From: an uncultured Lachnospiraceae bacterium | Lineage (GTDB): Bacteria; Bacillota; Clostridia; Lachnospirales; Lachnospiraceae | Length of the DNA stretch: 64,000 bases | Reading direction: 5' to 3' | NCBI GenBank assembly: GCA_910587935.1 | Contig: CAJUNP010000002.1 | Location: 87,455-151,454, forward strand | Part shown: piece after piece, positions 43,818 through 52,480 of the stretch | How the letters are laid out: each line of letters begins with the position of its first letter | Numbering within the stretch: the first letter of the stretch is position 1 | Position numbers and translations under genes: made by a program | Notes under the pieces: model-generated | The model's input: the letters and a program-made list of their open reading frames with translations, nothing else | The model's database searches: none | Told to the model about the DNA's origin: nothing

Positions 43818-43839
43818 GTTCTTTATCCTTTCGTTTCGC

Positions 43840-44286
43840 TTACATCTCCTGAACCTTCACTTTTAAGGTTCCTGTTACCTTGGGATGAAGCTTTACGGAT
43901 ACGTTGTAAACGCCGAAGCTTTTGATTGCTTCCGGAAGCTGTATTTTCTTTTTATCAATCAGGATACCTGTCTGTTCTTTTAATTCGGTGGCAATTTCTT
44001 TTGAAGATACGGAGCCGAAGGTTCTTCCGCCCTCACCCGCTTTCATTTTGACCAGTACTTCCTTCGTTCCAAGAAGCGCCGCAAGCTCCTGCGCTTTTTC
44101 CAGTTGTTCTTTGGCTATTTTGGCATCGTTGGCTTTCTGAAGTTTTAAATCGTTCAAATTTTTATTATTTGCTTCCACACCGATTTTCTTCGGCAAAATA
44201 TAATTCCGGGCATAGCCGTCGTTTGCTTCAATAATATCGCCTTTTTTACCTAAATTTTTATCGTCCTGTAATAATATTATTTTCAT
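43840..44286 (-). CDS. rplI: 50S ribosomal protein L9
   Basis: A 148-residue bL9: N-terminal rRNA-binding domain with the signature GKKGDIIEANDGYARNYILPK, a long connecting helix, and a C-terminal domain including GRTFGSVSSKEIA. The order gdpP-rplI-dnaB is the usual Firmicutes arrangement. Confidence 0.97.
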   Translation of the reverse strand: MKIILLQDDKNLGKKGDIIEANDGYARNYILPKKIGVEANNKNLNDLKLQKANDAKIAKEQLEKAQELAALLGTKEVLVKMKAGEGGRTFGSVSSKEIATELKEQTGILIDKKKIQLPEAIKSFGVYNVSVKLHPKVTGTLKVKVQEM

Positions 44287-44307
44287 ATATACACCCTACC
44301 TTTCCCG

Positions 44308-46359
44308 CTAAACAGCGCCTTCCTGAATCATCGTATCCAGCGTCTGTTTCACAATTCCGATCGCCTCTGCAATCGAAGTGCTTTCCAGCTGGGCCCCGGC
44401 TGCGTTCATATGACCGCCGCCGCCTAAGCGTTCCATAATGATCTGTACGTTTACTTCGTCAATAGAACGGGCGCTGATATAAATTTTACCCTGATACTCC
44501 GTCAAAATAAAACTGGCCTTAATTCCCTTAATATTCAGCAGTTCATTGGCTGCCTGCGCTCCCACCACCGTAGGGTCATGAATATCTTCATGGGTACAAA
44601 CGGAAATCGCATAAGCGTTTTTATAAATTTCCGCCTGGCTTACCGCGTCTGCCTTTGTCTTATATTCCAGCGCGTCTTCCCTGAACAGCTTTCTTACCCT
44701 GGTAACGTCCGCTCCGTTTCTTCGCAGAAAAGCCGCCGCCTCAAAGGTCCTGACACCGGCCTTGCCTGTAAAATTGTTGGTGTCGATAACAATTCCCGAA
44801 TACATGCAGTCGGCTTCTTCACTGCGTATCTTAATATTGTCGCATATATACTGCAGGATCTCGGAAACCATCTCGCATGCGGAAGACGCATAAGGCTCCA
44901 CATAAGAAAGCGTTGCATTTTCAATTGTATCCGTACCCTGTCTGTGATGGTCCAAAACCACGATGGATTTGCAGAATCGCAAAAGATCCGGACATTCGGT
45001 GATGGACGGCTTATTCACATCCACAACCACCAGCACCGTATTATTGCCTGCCAGTTCCAAAGCCTGCTGGCTGTTTATAATCATATCACTGTCATATTCC
45101 GGATTACCCCGGAATAAATCTACCACCGGCTGCATCGTATTGTTACATTCATTTAATACTATATGCGCTTTTCTCTCCAGATTCGTGGCTATACGATAAA
45201 TTCCGATCGCCGCTCCGAAACTGTCAACATCCGCAAGCCTGTGCCCCATTACAATGACCCTGTCTTTTGCCGTTATAATCTCCCGGAGCGCATGCGCCTT
45301 AACCCTTGCCTTTACACGTGTATTTTTCTCCAGCTGCTGGCTTTTGCCGCCATAATAGGTTATAGACTCCGGCGTCTTAATCACCGCCTGATCCCCGCCC
45401 CGGCCCAGGGCCAGGTCAATCGCATTGCGGGCAAATTCATAATTCTGCGCATAGGTAAGCCCGTCCAAACCAATACCGATACTGATTGTAACTGCCATCT
45501 CGTTCCCGATGCTGACTGTTTTTACATCTTCCAGCAAATCAAACTTACACTCCTGAAGCTGTGCAATGGTCTTCTTACGAAGCACCACCAGATATTTATC
45601 CTTTTCCAGCTTCTTGGCTATTCCGTCCAGAGCCGAGATATATTTGTTCACTTTCCGGTCGATCAGCGCAATCAGCAAAGACCGCCGTACTTCTTCCACG
45701 CTTTCCAGCGCTTCTTCATAATTATCAAGGTATAAAAGCCCAACTGCAAGACTCTGGTCATCCACCTCCTGCAAAGCAATATGAAGGGCTGTCTCGTCAA
45801 ACAGATACAGAGCGATCAGATAGCCATTATAATTCCCGGCCTCTATAATATCACTGTTCTCCGCCATTTCTTTCAGGGAAATCATCTTAAATCTTGCAAC
45901 ATAATCTCTCTGCTCATACTGCAGGGAATATTCCACCTGCTCCGCATCCACTTCCCCCGGAAGCTTGTCCCTTGTCATAGATGGAAACAGAGCCGTGATA
46001 GACTTATTAAATCCATTCTCCTTATGTATAACTTTTTCAAAAGCCTGATTACTCCATATCACCTTGCCCGAATCGTCAAGCAGCGCATGGGGCAGCTCCA
46101 GATCCCGCAGCAGGCGCTTTTGTATCTGGCCATACTGGGTCGCAAAACTAATCAGCTCATTCATTATCAGCGGTTTATTATAAAACATTGCCGACAACAC
46201 TACCGCAAAATAGAAAATGGTAAAACAGGCCAGTAAAAGTCCCGCTCTGTAATCAATAAACATAACAGCCAGATTTATTACGGCCAGCAGTGCACCGAGA
46301 TAAACCGTAAATTGAAGATAAGTCTTCATCCTGCCCTTTAACTTAATATGTTTTTTCAT
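44308..46359 (-). CDS. gdpP: Cyclic-di-AMP phosphodiesterase GdpP (YybT)
   Basis: A protein of 683 residues: two membrane helices (about 15-55), a PAS-like domain (about 70-170), a degenerate GGDEF domain (about 175-315) and DHH-DHHA1 (about 330-683). The DHH part has VMGHRLADVDSFGAAIG, VVVDVNKPS, VVLDHHRQG and GGGGHMNAAGAQ, so the metal site is intact. It breaks down cyclic-di-AMP, controlling wall and osmotic balance. I start at the ATG at 46359, after GAGGT; a frame to 46380 has no ribosome binding site. Confidence 0.95.
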   Translation of the reverse strand: MKKHIKLKGRMKTYLQFTVYLGALLAVINLAVMFIDYRAGLLLACFTIFYFAVVLSAMFYNKPLIMNELISFATQYGQIQKRLLRDLELPHALLDDSGKVIWSNQAFEKVIHKENGFNKSITALFPSMTRDKLPGEVDAEQVEYSLQYEQRDYVARFKMISLKEMAENSDIIEAGNYNGYLIALYLFDETALHIALQEVDDQSLAVGLLYLDNYEEALESVEEVRRSLLIALIDRKVNKYISALDGIAKKLEKDKYLVVLRKKTIAQLQECKFDLLEDVKTVSIGNEMAVTISIGIGLDGLTYAQNYEFARNAIDLALGRGGDQAVIKTPESITYYGGKSQQLEKNTRVKARVKAHALREIITAKDRVIVMGHRLADVDSFGAAIGIYRIATNLERKAHIVLNECNNTMQPVVDLFRGNPEYDSDMIINSQQALELAGNNTVLVVVDVNKPSITECPDLLRFCKSIVVLDHHRQGTDTIENATLSYVEPYASSACEMVSEILQYICDNIKIRSEEADCMYSGIVIDTNNFTGKAGVRTFEAAAFLRRNGADVTRVRKLFREDALEYKTKADAVSQAEIYKNAYAISVCTHEDIHDPTVVGAQAANELLNIKGIKASFILTEYQGKIYISARSIDEVNVQIIMERLGGGGHMNAAGAQLESTSIAEAIGIVKQTLDTMIQEGAV

Positions 46360-46479
46360 TTGGTACCTCATTAACCCCACAGTTCATACTTAAAAACTTT
46401 ATTGCTTATTATAGCATTTTTTATCTGAATGTGCTATATGATTATGCATAAGTTCAAAAAATACTTCTTCTAATATCTA

Positions 46480-48198
46480 CTATTTTCCCAATAAATCGTC
46501 AGAAAAGAACAGTTTCCGATAGCGCTTCACGCACGCCTCGATCTCCTGCCGCCTGGGTCTTGCAAGCGAACTTTTCACCTGCCCCTTATCGAAAAGACTT
46601 TCAAGTCCCTTCTCATCTAACTGCTTTTCCATAGCTTCCGCTAACTCCTGCATAGTTTTGCGGCCATCCATAACATGCAGTTCCAAATACCGCAGAATAC
46701 ATGCCAGCGCTGCCGTCTGTTCCGGGTCTTTCAGCTGTTCCAGATAACGAAGTTCCACCGTATCCTTTGCAAGAGATAACTCGCTGGTGCCAAATGCCTT
46801 CCACTTCAAACGTTCTTCCTTTTTTAACGCCGCATTGGGCCGGGGACTCCTTTTCTGTGACGGCATGGCAAGCTTTTCCTTACGTTCCTGACGAATCGGG
46901 AAATTTTGTGCAGCCTTGCGCGCTTTTTCCGTGATATCCAGAGGTTCATATTCTTTCATCTGAATAATCGTATCCGCCACATGAAAATAGGAACCCGAAC
47001 TGCCCGCCACAATAACGGAAGAAACGCCCCACTCCCGGTACAGTTCTCTGACTCTGTCAATAAAAGGCGTGATTGGTTCCTCTTTTGCCGCAATCACCTG
47101 CTGCATCAGTTCATCCCGTACCATAAAATTGGTAGCCGAAGTGTCCTCATCAATCAGAAGGAGACTGCTGCCGCTTTCCACCGCCTCAATCAAATTGGCC
47201 GCCTGTGAAGTACTCCCGCTTGCATCTTCCGTTGAAAAGTGCACGGTGTCTTTTCTGCCAGGAAGGTCCTTAATAAAGGGGGATATATCCACATTCCGGA
47301 TGCTGCGTCCGTCTTCGGCCCGAAGTTTTACCCCGCTGCCTTCTGTAATAACAAGTTCTCTTCCATCTCCGGAAATATGGTTATAAACACCGTTCTGCAA
47401 AGCCTGCAGCAAGGTAGATTTACCGTGAAATCCGCCGCCTACGAAAAGCGTTATTCCCTTTCTGATTCCCATTCCCGTAACGGTTCCTCTGTTTGGAAGA
47501 GAAAATGTTATTTCCAGAGATTCGGGAGATACGAAAGGAACGGCGTCTTTCAAGGGTTTCTCCGATATTCCGCTTTCTCTGGGAAGTATGGAGCCGTTGG
47601 CGATAAAAGCGCACAATCCGGATTGTGCAAGCCGGCTGCGTATATATTGTTGATCCTCGCAAAGTTCAATGGCGTCCTTTAATGCCCTTTGATCTATATT
47701 CTTATAGAATAGACTTTTTCTGACGCAGCCCGGCAGTATTTCAAACAACATCTTTATAAGCTCTCCTGCCTGAATAGTCCTTCCCCGGGCCGGAAATCCC
47801 GCCTCAAAACGCACAACCAGTTCCCTTTCATTCAATCTGCAGGCAGTGCGCTCCAAAATCTGCGCTCCCGGACGAGAAACGGTAAGCAGGCCGCTTTTGC
47901 CCGATCCCTTTGCCTGAAAGCTGCAAGGTGCAATCTGTCCGGCAAAAAGTCTTGTCAAATGATCCTGCAGCGTAATTCTCTTTTCTCTTGTATCGGAAAA
48001 CTCACCGGGAAAACCCGACCTGGCAGACGCGATGTGAACAGACAGACGGGAGGGCGCTGCAAAAGGATCTCCCTGCACGTGGTCTATAGACAAATAATAA
48101 TCCTGAAAATCATACTGCCCCTGCAGTTCCTTATAAGCGGGATAACCTTTATGGTCAATTTCCCGCAGTTTATTTTTTAAATCGTTGCAAGTTTTCAT
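46480..48198 (-). CDS. ABC-class ATPase of unknown role (PF09818 type)
   Basis: A 572-residue soluble ATPase of the predicted ABC-ATPase group. Visible are the N-terminal domain (YQLQGQYDFQDYYL-like region), the P-loop FVGGGFHGKSTLLQALQNGVYNH (about 252-274), SGSSLLLIDEDTSATNFMVRD (Walker B) and VSSVIVAGSSGSYFHVADT. The last 150 residues are helical and basic. There are no membrane segments and no permease partner. The biological role of this family is unknown. It sits within the ribosomal/replication run, behind the rpsR terminator. Confidence 0.8.
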   Translation of the reverse strand: MKTCNDLKNKLREIDHKGYPAYKELQGQYDFQDYYLSIDHVQGDPFAAPSRLSVHIASARSGFPGEFSDTREKRITLQDHLTRLFAGQIAPCSFQAKGSGKSGLLTVSRPGAQILERTACRLNERELVVRFEAGFPARGRTIQAGELIKMLFEILPGCVRKSLFYKNIDQRALKDAIELCEDQQYIRSRLAQSGLCAFIANGSILPRESGISEKPLKDAVPFVSPESLEITFSLPNRGTVTGMGIRKGITLFVGGGFHGKSTLLQALQNGVYNHISGDGRELVITEGSGVKLRAEDGRSIRNVDISPFIKDLPGRKDTVHFSTEDASGSTSQAANLIEAVESGSSLLLIDEDTSATNFMVRDELMQQVIAAKEEPITPFIDRVRELYREWGVSSVIVAGSSGSYFHVADTIIQMKEYEPLDITEKARKAAQNFPIRQERKEKLAMPSQKRSPRPNAALKKEERLKWKAFGTSELSLAKDTVELRYLEQLKDPEQTAALACILRYLELHVMDGRKTMQELAEAMEKQLDEKGLESLFDKGQVKSSLARPRRQEIEACVKRYRKLFFSDDLLGK

Positions 48199-48225
48199 TT
48201 ATACCCATCCTTCCAAATTGAAAAA

Positions 48226-48257
48226 AAGACCAACTACCCATTCGGATACTTGGTCTT
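48226..48257 (-). terminator. Terminator of rpsF-ssb-rpsR
   Basis: Stem AAGACCAA (48257-48250 on the minus strand)/TTGGTCTT (48233-48226) with a 16-base loop and a further five T after it, 10 bases past the rpsR stop. Confidence 0.75.
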
Positions 48258-48267
48258 GTTCTCTGAC

Positions 48268-48531
48268 TTAGTCCATTACGTAAGGCATCAGTGCAATGTG
48301 ACGGGCACGTTTAATTGCAACGGTAAGCGCTCTCTGATGTTTTGCACAGTTACCGGTAATTCTTCTGGGAAGAATCTTACCTCTCTCTGATACGTATCTT
48401 TTTAATTTGTTAACATCCTTGTAATCAATCACGTTGTCTTTGCCGCAGAATACACAAACTTTTTTTCTTCTGCGCATTCCGCCTTTTCTTCTCATTGGAG
48501 AATCGGACTTGTCTGTTTTATTGTAAGCCAT
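48268..48531 (-). CDS. rpsR: 30S ribosomal protein S18
   Basis: An 87-residue bS18 with the family core KDVNKLKRYVSERGKILPRR and NCAKHQRALTVAIKRARHIA. The N-terminus has RRRKKVCVFCGK, a zinc-type Cys pair. It binds S6 on the ribosome platform. AGGAGG precedes the ATG; it follows ssb by 29 bases. Confidence 0.97.
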   Translation of the reverse strand: MAYNKTDKSDSPMRRKGGMRRRKKVCVFCGKDNVIDYKDVNKLKRYVSERGKILPRRITGNCAKHQRALTVAIKRARHIALMPYVMD

Positions 48532-48560
48532 AATAAATGCCTCCTGTCTGATAAAATCAA

Positions 48561-49031
48561 TTAGTTGAACGGCAATTCTTCATCAATTCCATCGGGAATA
48601 TTCATAAATCCATCGCCTGCCCCTGAAGGTTCCGGTCTGGAACCTCCGGAAAATCCGCCTGAGAACCCGTCGCCGGAAAATCCGCCGCCATTGCCTGACG
48701 CATTTTTGCTCTCGGCAAATTCCTGGTCTTCTACAACAACATCTGTGGTATACACCTTAACACCGTCTTTGTTCGTGTAGCTTCCTGTCTGAATACGTCC
48801 GGTTACTACCACCTTGGTTCCTTTGCGCAGATACTTCTCCGCAAATTCTCCTGACCGGCCAAACGCAACACATCCGATAAAATCCGCATTCTGATCATCG
48901 CCATTGTTATTACGGTTAAATCTGCGGTCTACCGCCAGAGTGTATCTGGCAATCGCCATAGCGTTATCTCCCTGGGTATAGCGAACCTCCGGGTCCCTTG
49001 TTAAACGTCCCATAAGTATTACTTTATTCAT
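48561..49031 (-). CDS. ssb: Single-stranded DNA-binding protein
   Basis: A 156-residue SSB: OB-fold (1-105) beginning MNKVILMGRLTRDPEVRYT, then a glycine/serine/phenylalanine-rich linker and the acidic tip IDEELPFN that recruits repair and replication partners. It lies between rpsF and rpsR in the standard order. Confidence 0.97.
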   Translation of the reverse strand: MNKVILMGRLTRDPEVRYTQGDNAMAIARYTLAVDRRFNRNNNGDDQNADFIGCVAFGRSGEFAEKYLRKGTKVVVTGRIQTGSYTNKDGVKVYTTDVVVEDQEFAESKNASGNGGGFSGDGFSGGFSGGSRPEPSGAGDGFMNIPDGIDEELPFN

Positions 49032-49087
49032 CTCTTACCTTCCTTCCAGATATACGGAGCCATCCGTCTATCCACGGAATACTCCAC

Positions 49088-49378
49088 TTATGCTTCTTCT
49101 CTCTTCACGCATAAAAATCTGATAACGTTGTCCATAATGCGGATACGGCTCTCAATCTCAGCGGGAGCCTTGCTGTCTGCGTCGAACTGAATAAAATAAT
49201 AGAAAGCTTCCTTCATGTGCTGAACTTCGTAAGCAAGTCTTCTCTTGCCCCAGTCGTCAACATTCGTAATGACGCCGCCAAACCTCTCGATTAAAGCTTT
49301 GCACTTGTCCACGATCGCTGCTCTCTCTTCTTCTTCGACTTTCGCACTGACAACAACTGTTAATTCATATTTGTTCAT
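49088..49378 (-). CDS. rpsF: 30S ribosomal protein S6
   Basis: A 96-residue bS6 with YELTVVVSAKVEEEERAAIV, DDWGKRRLAYEVQHMKEAFYYF and IRIMDNVIRFLCVKREE. It is the first gene of the rpsF-ssb-rpsR unit, with AAAGGAGG eight bases before the ATG. Confidence 0.97.
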   Translation of the reverse strand: MNKYELTVVVSAKVEEEERAAIVDKCKALIERFGGVITNVDDWGKRRLAYEVQHMKEAFYYFIQFDADSKAPAEIESRIRIMDNVIRFLCVKREEA

Positions 49379-49477
49379 GCTAAGTACCTCCTTTTGGTCT
49401 CTGGCCCCGCTTCACGGAGCAAGGAATAATATCACGGAGTATTATGATATCATAAATACCCCCTGTTTTCAAGTATT
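49379..49477 (-). promoter_or_regulatory. rpsF leader, possible S6:S18 binding site
   Basis: The 99 bases before rpsF contain, on the minus strand, a stem ATATCA/TGATAT around 49452-49430 and two copies of CTCCGTGA (49440-49433 and 49420-49413), the second inside GCTCCGTGAAGC. S6 leaders of many bacteria fold around an exposed CCG recognised by S6:S18. The match is by eye and the fold was not computed. Confidence 0.35.
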
Positions 49478-49651
49478 TTACCTGATTTCACGCAAGTTTT
49501 TTTCCACCAGCCTGCGCGCTATCATGATCTGATGACCGCATCCCGTACATTTCAGGCGAAAATCCGCTCCCGTCCGAAGCACTTCCCACTCAAAACTGCC
49601 GCAGGGATGCTTTTTTTTCAGTCTCACAATGTTTCCAACCTGAATATCCAT
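49478..49651 (-). CDS. DUF951 family protein
   Basis: A 57-residue protein with the DUF951 pattern: VGNIVRLKKKHPCGSFEWEV followed by RLKCTGCGHQIMIARRLVEK. The Cys residues (HPCG, CTGCGH) could bind zinc. The family is very common next to rpsF in Clostridia but has no known function. I start at the ATG at 49651, 6 bases after GGTGGAG; an upstream in-frame ATG at 49663 lies within that site. Confidence 0.88.
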   Translation of the reverse strand: MDIQVGNIVRLKKKHPCGSFEWEVLRTGADFRLKCTGCGHQIMIARRLVEKNLREIR

Positions 49652-49669
49652 TCTGTTCTCCACCCCAAT

Positions 49670-50398
49670 CTATAATTCCGAAAATATCTGCCCTATACTG
49701 CCCGGCACAATTAAATCCGCCTGCCCGTCTCTGGGTGTGGGCGTTTTATTCACAAGCACCAGTTTACTGCCTCTGTAATAATCGATCAGCCCGGCCGCCG
49801 GATATACCGCCAGAGAAGTTCCGCCGATTATCAAAACCTCCGCTTCACGTATAAACTTCACCGCAGCGCTTAAAATCTGCTGGTCCAATCCCTCCTCATA
49901 CAAAACCACATCCGGTTTAATTCTTCCGCCGCAAACGCACTCGGGTACCTGCTTGGATTCTTTGATTTTATGTACATCATAAAATTTACCGCAGGCTTCA
50001 CAGTAATTGCGAAGAACAGACCCGTGGAGTTCCAGTACGTTTTTACTGCCGGCCGCCTGATGGAGGCCATCGATATTCTGCGTAATCACAGCTTTTAATT
50101 TCCCCTGCGTCTCCCACTCCGCCAGCTTTTTATGCGCGGCATTGGGTTTTGCATCCAGAAACAGCATTTTATTTTTGTAAAAACGGAAGAATTCCTCCGT
50201 ATTCCTGCAATAGAATGTATGGCTTAAAATCGTTTCCGGCGGATACGCATACTGTTGGTTATAAAGTCCGTCCACGCTCCTGAAATCAGGCACGCCGCTT
50301 TCCGTGGAAACCCCGGCTCCCCCGAAAAAAACAATATTATTACTGTCTGCAATCCATTCTTTTAATAGTTCAATGGGCCGGTTATTTTCTTCTCCCAT
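49670..50398 (-). CDS. cobB: NAD-dependent protein deacylase (sirtuin)
   Basis: A 242-residue Sir2-type enzyme that removes acyl groups from lysines using NAD+. Motifs: VFFGGAGVSTESGVPDFRS, TQNIDGLHQAAGS with the catalytic His in LELHGSV, four zinc cysteines (CEAC and CVCGG) and GGTSLAVYPAAGLI. The ATG at 50398 follows AAGGAAG; an open frame to 50458 overlaps the preceding gene and is not used. The symbol is by family. Confidence 0.93.
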   Translation of the reverse strand: MGEENNRPIELLKEWIADSNNIVFFGGAGVSTESGVPDFRSVDGLYNQQYAYPPETILSHTFYCRNTEEFFRFYKNKMLFLDAKPNAAHKKLAEWETQGKLKAVITQNIDGLHQAAGSKNVLELHGSVLRNYCEACGKFYDVHKIKESKQVPECVCGGRIKPDVVLYEEGLDQQILSAAVKFIREAEVLIIGGTSLAVYPAAGLIDYYRGSKLVLVNKTPTPRDGQADLIVPGSIGQIFSEL

Positions 50399-50441
50399 AA
50401 AAATCTTCCTTTCCGTATAAGAATATCCGGTTCGGGCCGGT

Positions 50442-51185
50442 TTACGCCAAATTGCCAAAAACGAAATCTTTTATAACGCCGAAAAATTCTCTCAGCATAT
50501 TGTTCGGAAGCATGATCCTTTCGGAAGGCGCCGAAATCCCCCTGACATGCTTATATCCTGCATGCCGCGCCAGACCCAAAGCGCGAAACATATGAAAATT
50601 ATTGCTTATAATTCCCACTTTGTCCGATTCCGGACGAAACAGCCTGCCGCTGTATTCTATATTCTGCACCGTATTGCGGGAGCGGTCTTCCATCAGAATA
50701 CGGGAAGCCTCTATCCCTCGTTCCTCAAGATAACGGCGCATACACTCCGCTTCCGACATGGGTTCGTCAGGACCCTGCCCTCCGGATACGATCACACAGG
50801 TTCTCTCATGTTCAACGAGATAATCATATGCGGTATCCAGTCTCATTTTCAGTGTTTTGGAGGGTCCGCTTTCTTTGGCCTGCGCCCCCAGGACAATCAC
50901 ATAATCCAGCTCTTCTTGACATACAGCCGAAAAACTGCTGACAATACAGCCTTCCACGGCCACGAAGATACCGGCTCCCACTGTCAGCATAATCAGAAAC
51001 GTGATCCGAAACCACGACGGAACCGCCGTAAATAATCCCTTCTTATACAAAAAGCCGAAGGCGGTTAATAAAAGTCCCAAAATTCCCCATATCAAAAAAA
51101 AATTCGTACTGTGCCCTACAAATATGCCGATTATCAGGCAGTACAGAATACATATACATCCTGCTATATAACAAAATACTGTCAT
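50442..51185 (-). CDS. YdcF/SanA-type DUF218 membrane protein
   Basis: A 247-residue protein with three N-terminal membrane helices (about 1-85) and a DUF218 domain (about 90-230): LDYVIVLGAQAKESGPS, VIVSGGQGPDEPMSEAECM, RSRNTVQNIEYS and IISNNFHMFRAL. Relatives bind SAM or act on envelope precursors (SanA affects vancomycin sensitivity). It follows the sigma-factor gene by 19 bases and is probably in its operon. Confidence 0.85.
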   Translation of the reverse strand: MTVFCYIAGCICILYCLIIGIFVGHSTNFFLIWGILGLLLTAFGFLYKKGLFTAVPSWFRITFLIMLTVGAGIFVAVEGCIVSSFSAVCQEELDYVIVLGAQAKESGPSKTLKMRLDTAYDYLVEHERTCVIVSGGQGPDEPMSEAECMRRYLEERGIEASRILMEDRSRNTVQNIEYSGRLFRPESDKVGIISNNFHMFRALGLARHAGYKHVRGISAPSERIMLPNNMLREFFGVIKDFVFGNLA

Positions 51186-51204
51186 TATGGACTATGCCTT
51201 TCTA

Positions 51205-51687
51205 TTATGCAATAAATTTTCTCAGCTTATGTCTGATTCTGAATAACCTTACGCGCAACGTACTTTCATTCAATCCCAGCAGCCTTGCCGCTTCTTTCCC
51301 CTTATACCCCTGATTATATACCAGATCCATAATCTTATATTCCTCTTCTGTCAAAACAGACCGAAGCACGTCTTCCGCCAGGGATGCAAGCATAAGCTCC
51401 GCTTTTTCGTCCCTGATCCGATCTTCCAATACATGATAGCTGCAATGGTTTTGATTTTTCTTCTGTTTTCTGCTTTCAGATAAAATCAGATACTTTGCTA
51501 CAAGATATAACCATCCGACGGGATTGGGATGGGCAATGACCTCGTCCGCTTTTCTAATGGCTATGCAAAAAGTCTCCTGTACAATATCTTCCGCAGACTC
51601 TTTACTTGTAACAAATTTCTTTACGAAGGAATACAGGGCATCCGCTTCGTTCTCATACAACTGACGGATAAACTCTATTTTCATCAT
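51205..51687 (-). CDS. ECF-type RNA polymerase sigma factor
   Basis: A sigma factor of about 160 residues: region 2 (YSFVKKFVTSKESAEDIVQETF, NPVGWLYLVAKYLI) and region 4 (LTEEEYKIMDLVYNQGYKGKEAARLLGLNESTLRVRLFRIRHKL). A GTG at 51699 is in frame, but the double ATG at 51687 has AGGGTG about 12 bases before it. No anti-sigma gene follows: the next gene is the YdcF-like membrane protein, which could serve that purpose, but this is speculation. Confidence 0.88.
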   Translation of the reverse strand: MMKIEFIRQLYENEADALYSFVKKFVTSKESAEDIVQETFCIAIRKADEVIAHPNPVGWLYLVAKYLILSESRKQKKNQNHCSYHVLEDRIRDEKAELMLASLAEDVLRSVLTEEEYKIMDLVYNQGYKGKEAARLLGLNESTLRVRLFRIRHKLRKFIA

Positions 51688-51887
51688 TTGTTTTTGCACC
51701 CTGTCTTATTCTTATTTATAAAAATTATTATAGAACAAAAAACAGTATAATGGAAGATATTTCTATTTTCTTTTTATCGTTATTGAATCGGTATTTTTTT
51801 CAAAACAATAATTTATTTGAAACATCCTATGCAATCCCGCCGTTAAGTCGTTACTTTTCCTGCGCATATTGCTTTATTTTGTCTTCG

Positions 51888-52217
51888 CTAAATAAAATTC
51901 ATGGCACGCAATTGTATCAGACATTCCGTAAACTCCTTTGGCTTTTCTATGTGAATACCATGTCCGCAATCAAAACGAATAATGGCATTACCGATATCCT
52001 CCACATTATATTGCTCCGCATTATGCAGACTTTCTCCGTGCCCATAGCAGTCTATTGAATAAACATGATACTTTTCAGATAAACGTCCCCAAACATTTTT
52101 GAAACTTGTGGCATCTACCCCCTGGGCATGAATGAGAACTAATGGCTGTAGAGAGTTTGTTATTTCATAATAATTAAGTTCTATTCCCTGCTTTTTATAA
52201 ATGTGTTTCGATATCAT
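51888..52217 (-). pseudogene. Alpha/beta hydrolase with its middle deleted
   Basis: A 109-residue frame that keeps both ends of an alpha/beta hydrolase but not the centre. Residues 1-75 match the start of the fold (PLVLIHAQGVDATSFKNVWG, YHVYSIDCYGHGES), and residues 82-109 match the catalytic-histidine end (FDCGHGIHIEKPKEFTECL). The nucleophile elbow (GxSxG), the lid and about 150 residues are missing, joined in frame near NAIIR-FDCGHG. It keeps a good AAAGGA ribosome binding site. It cannot be an active hydrolase as it stands. The gap 51688-51887 holds nothing I can name. Confidence 0.75.
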
Positions 52218-52480
52218 ATCGATTTTCCTTTGCTTTATTGTCTTCCTGAATAAAGAAACGTTCGCAGCGCTATGTCCGTGTCTCTATTATATCAGATATC
52301 ACCTATAAAAACAGCCCTACCTTGCGATAGGGCTGAAAATTCTTACTCGGAATCAGCGGGCAATACATAAATTGGAATACAAATGACATATATCAAATTG
52401 CTCGTTACAAAGCCTGAACAGTTCATGATTTTAGTCCGTAACCATACTTATTGAACTGATGATGTTCCCTAAAATACGTG
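52218..52480. other. Intergenic stretch with the ABC permease terminator
   Basis: No gene seen. It contains the hairpin at 52307-52335 and otherwise AT-rich sequence between the truncated hydrolase and the permease gene. Confidence 0.5.
52307..52335 (-). terminator. Terminator of the RR-HK-ABC operon
   Basis: Stem CAGCCCTA/TAGGGCTG (52312-52319 with 52328-52335), loop 8 bases, followed on the minus strand by TTTTTA. It lies about 145 bases after the permease stop codon. Confidence 0.7.
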
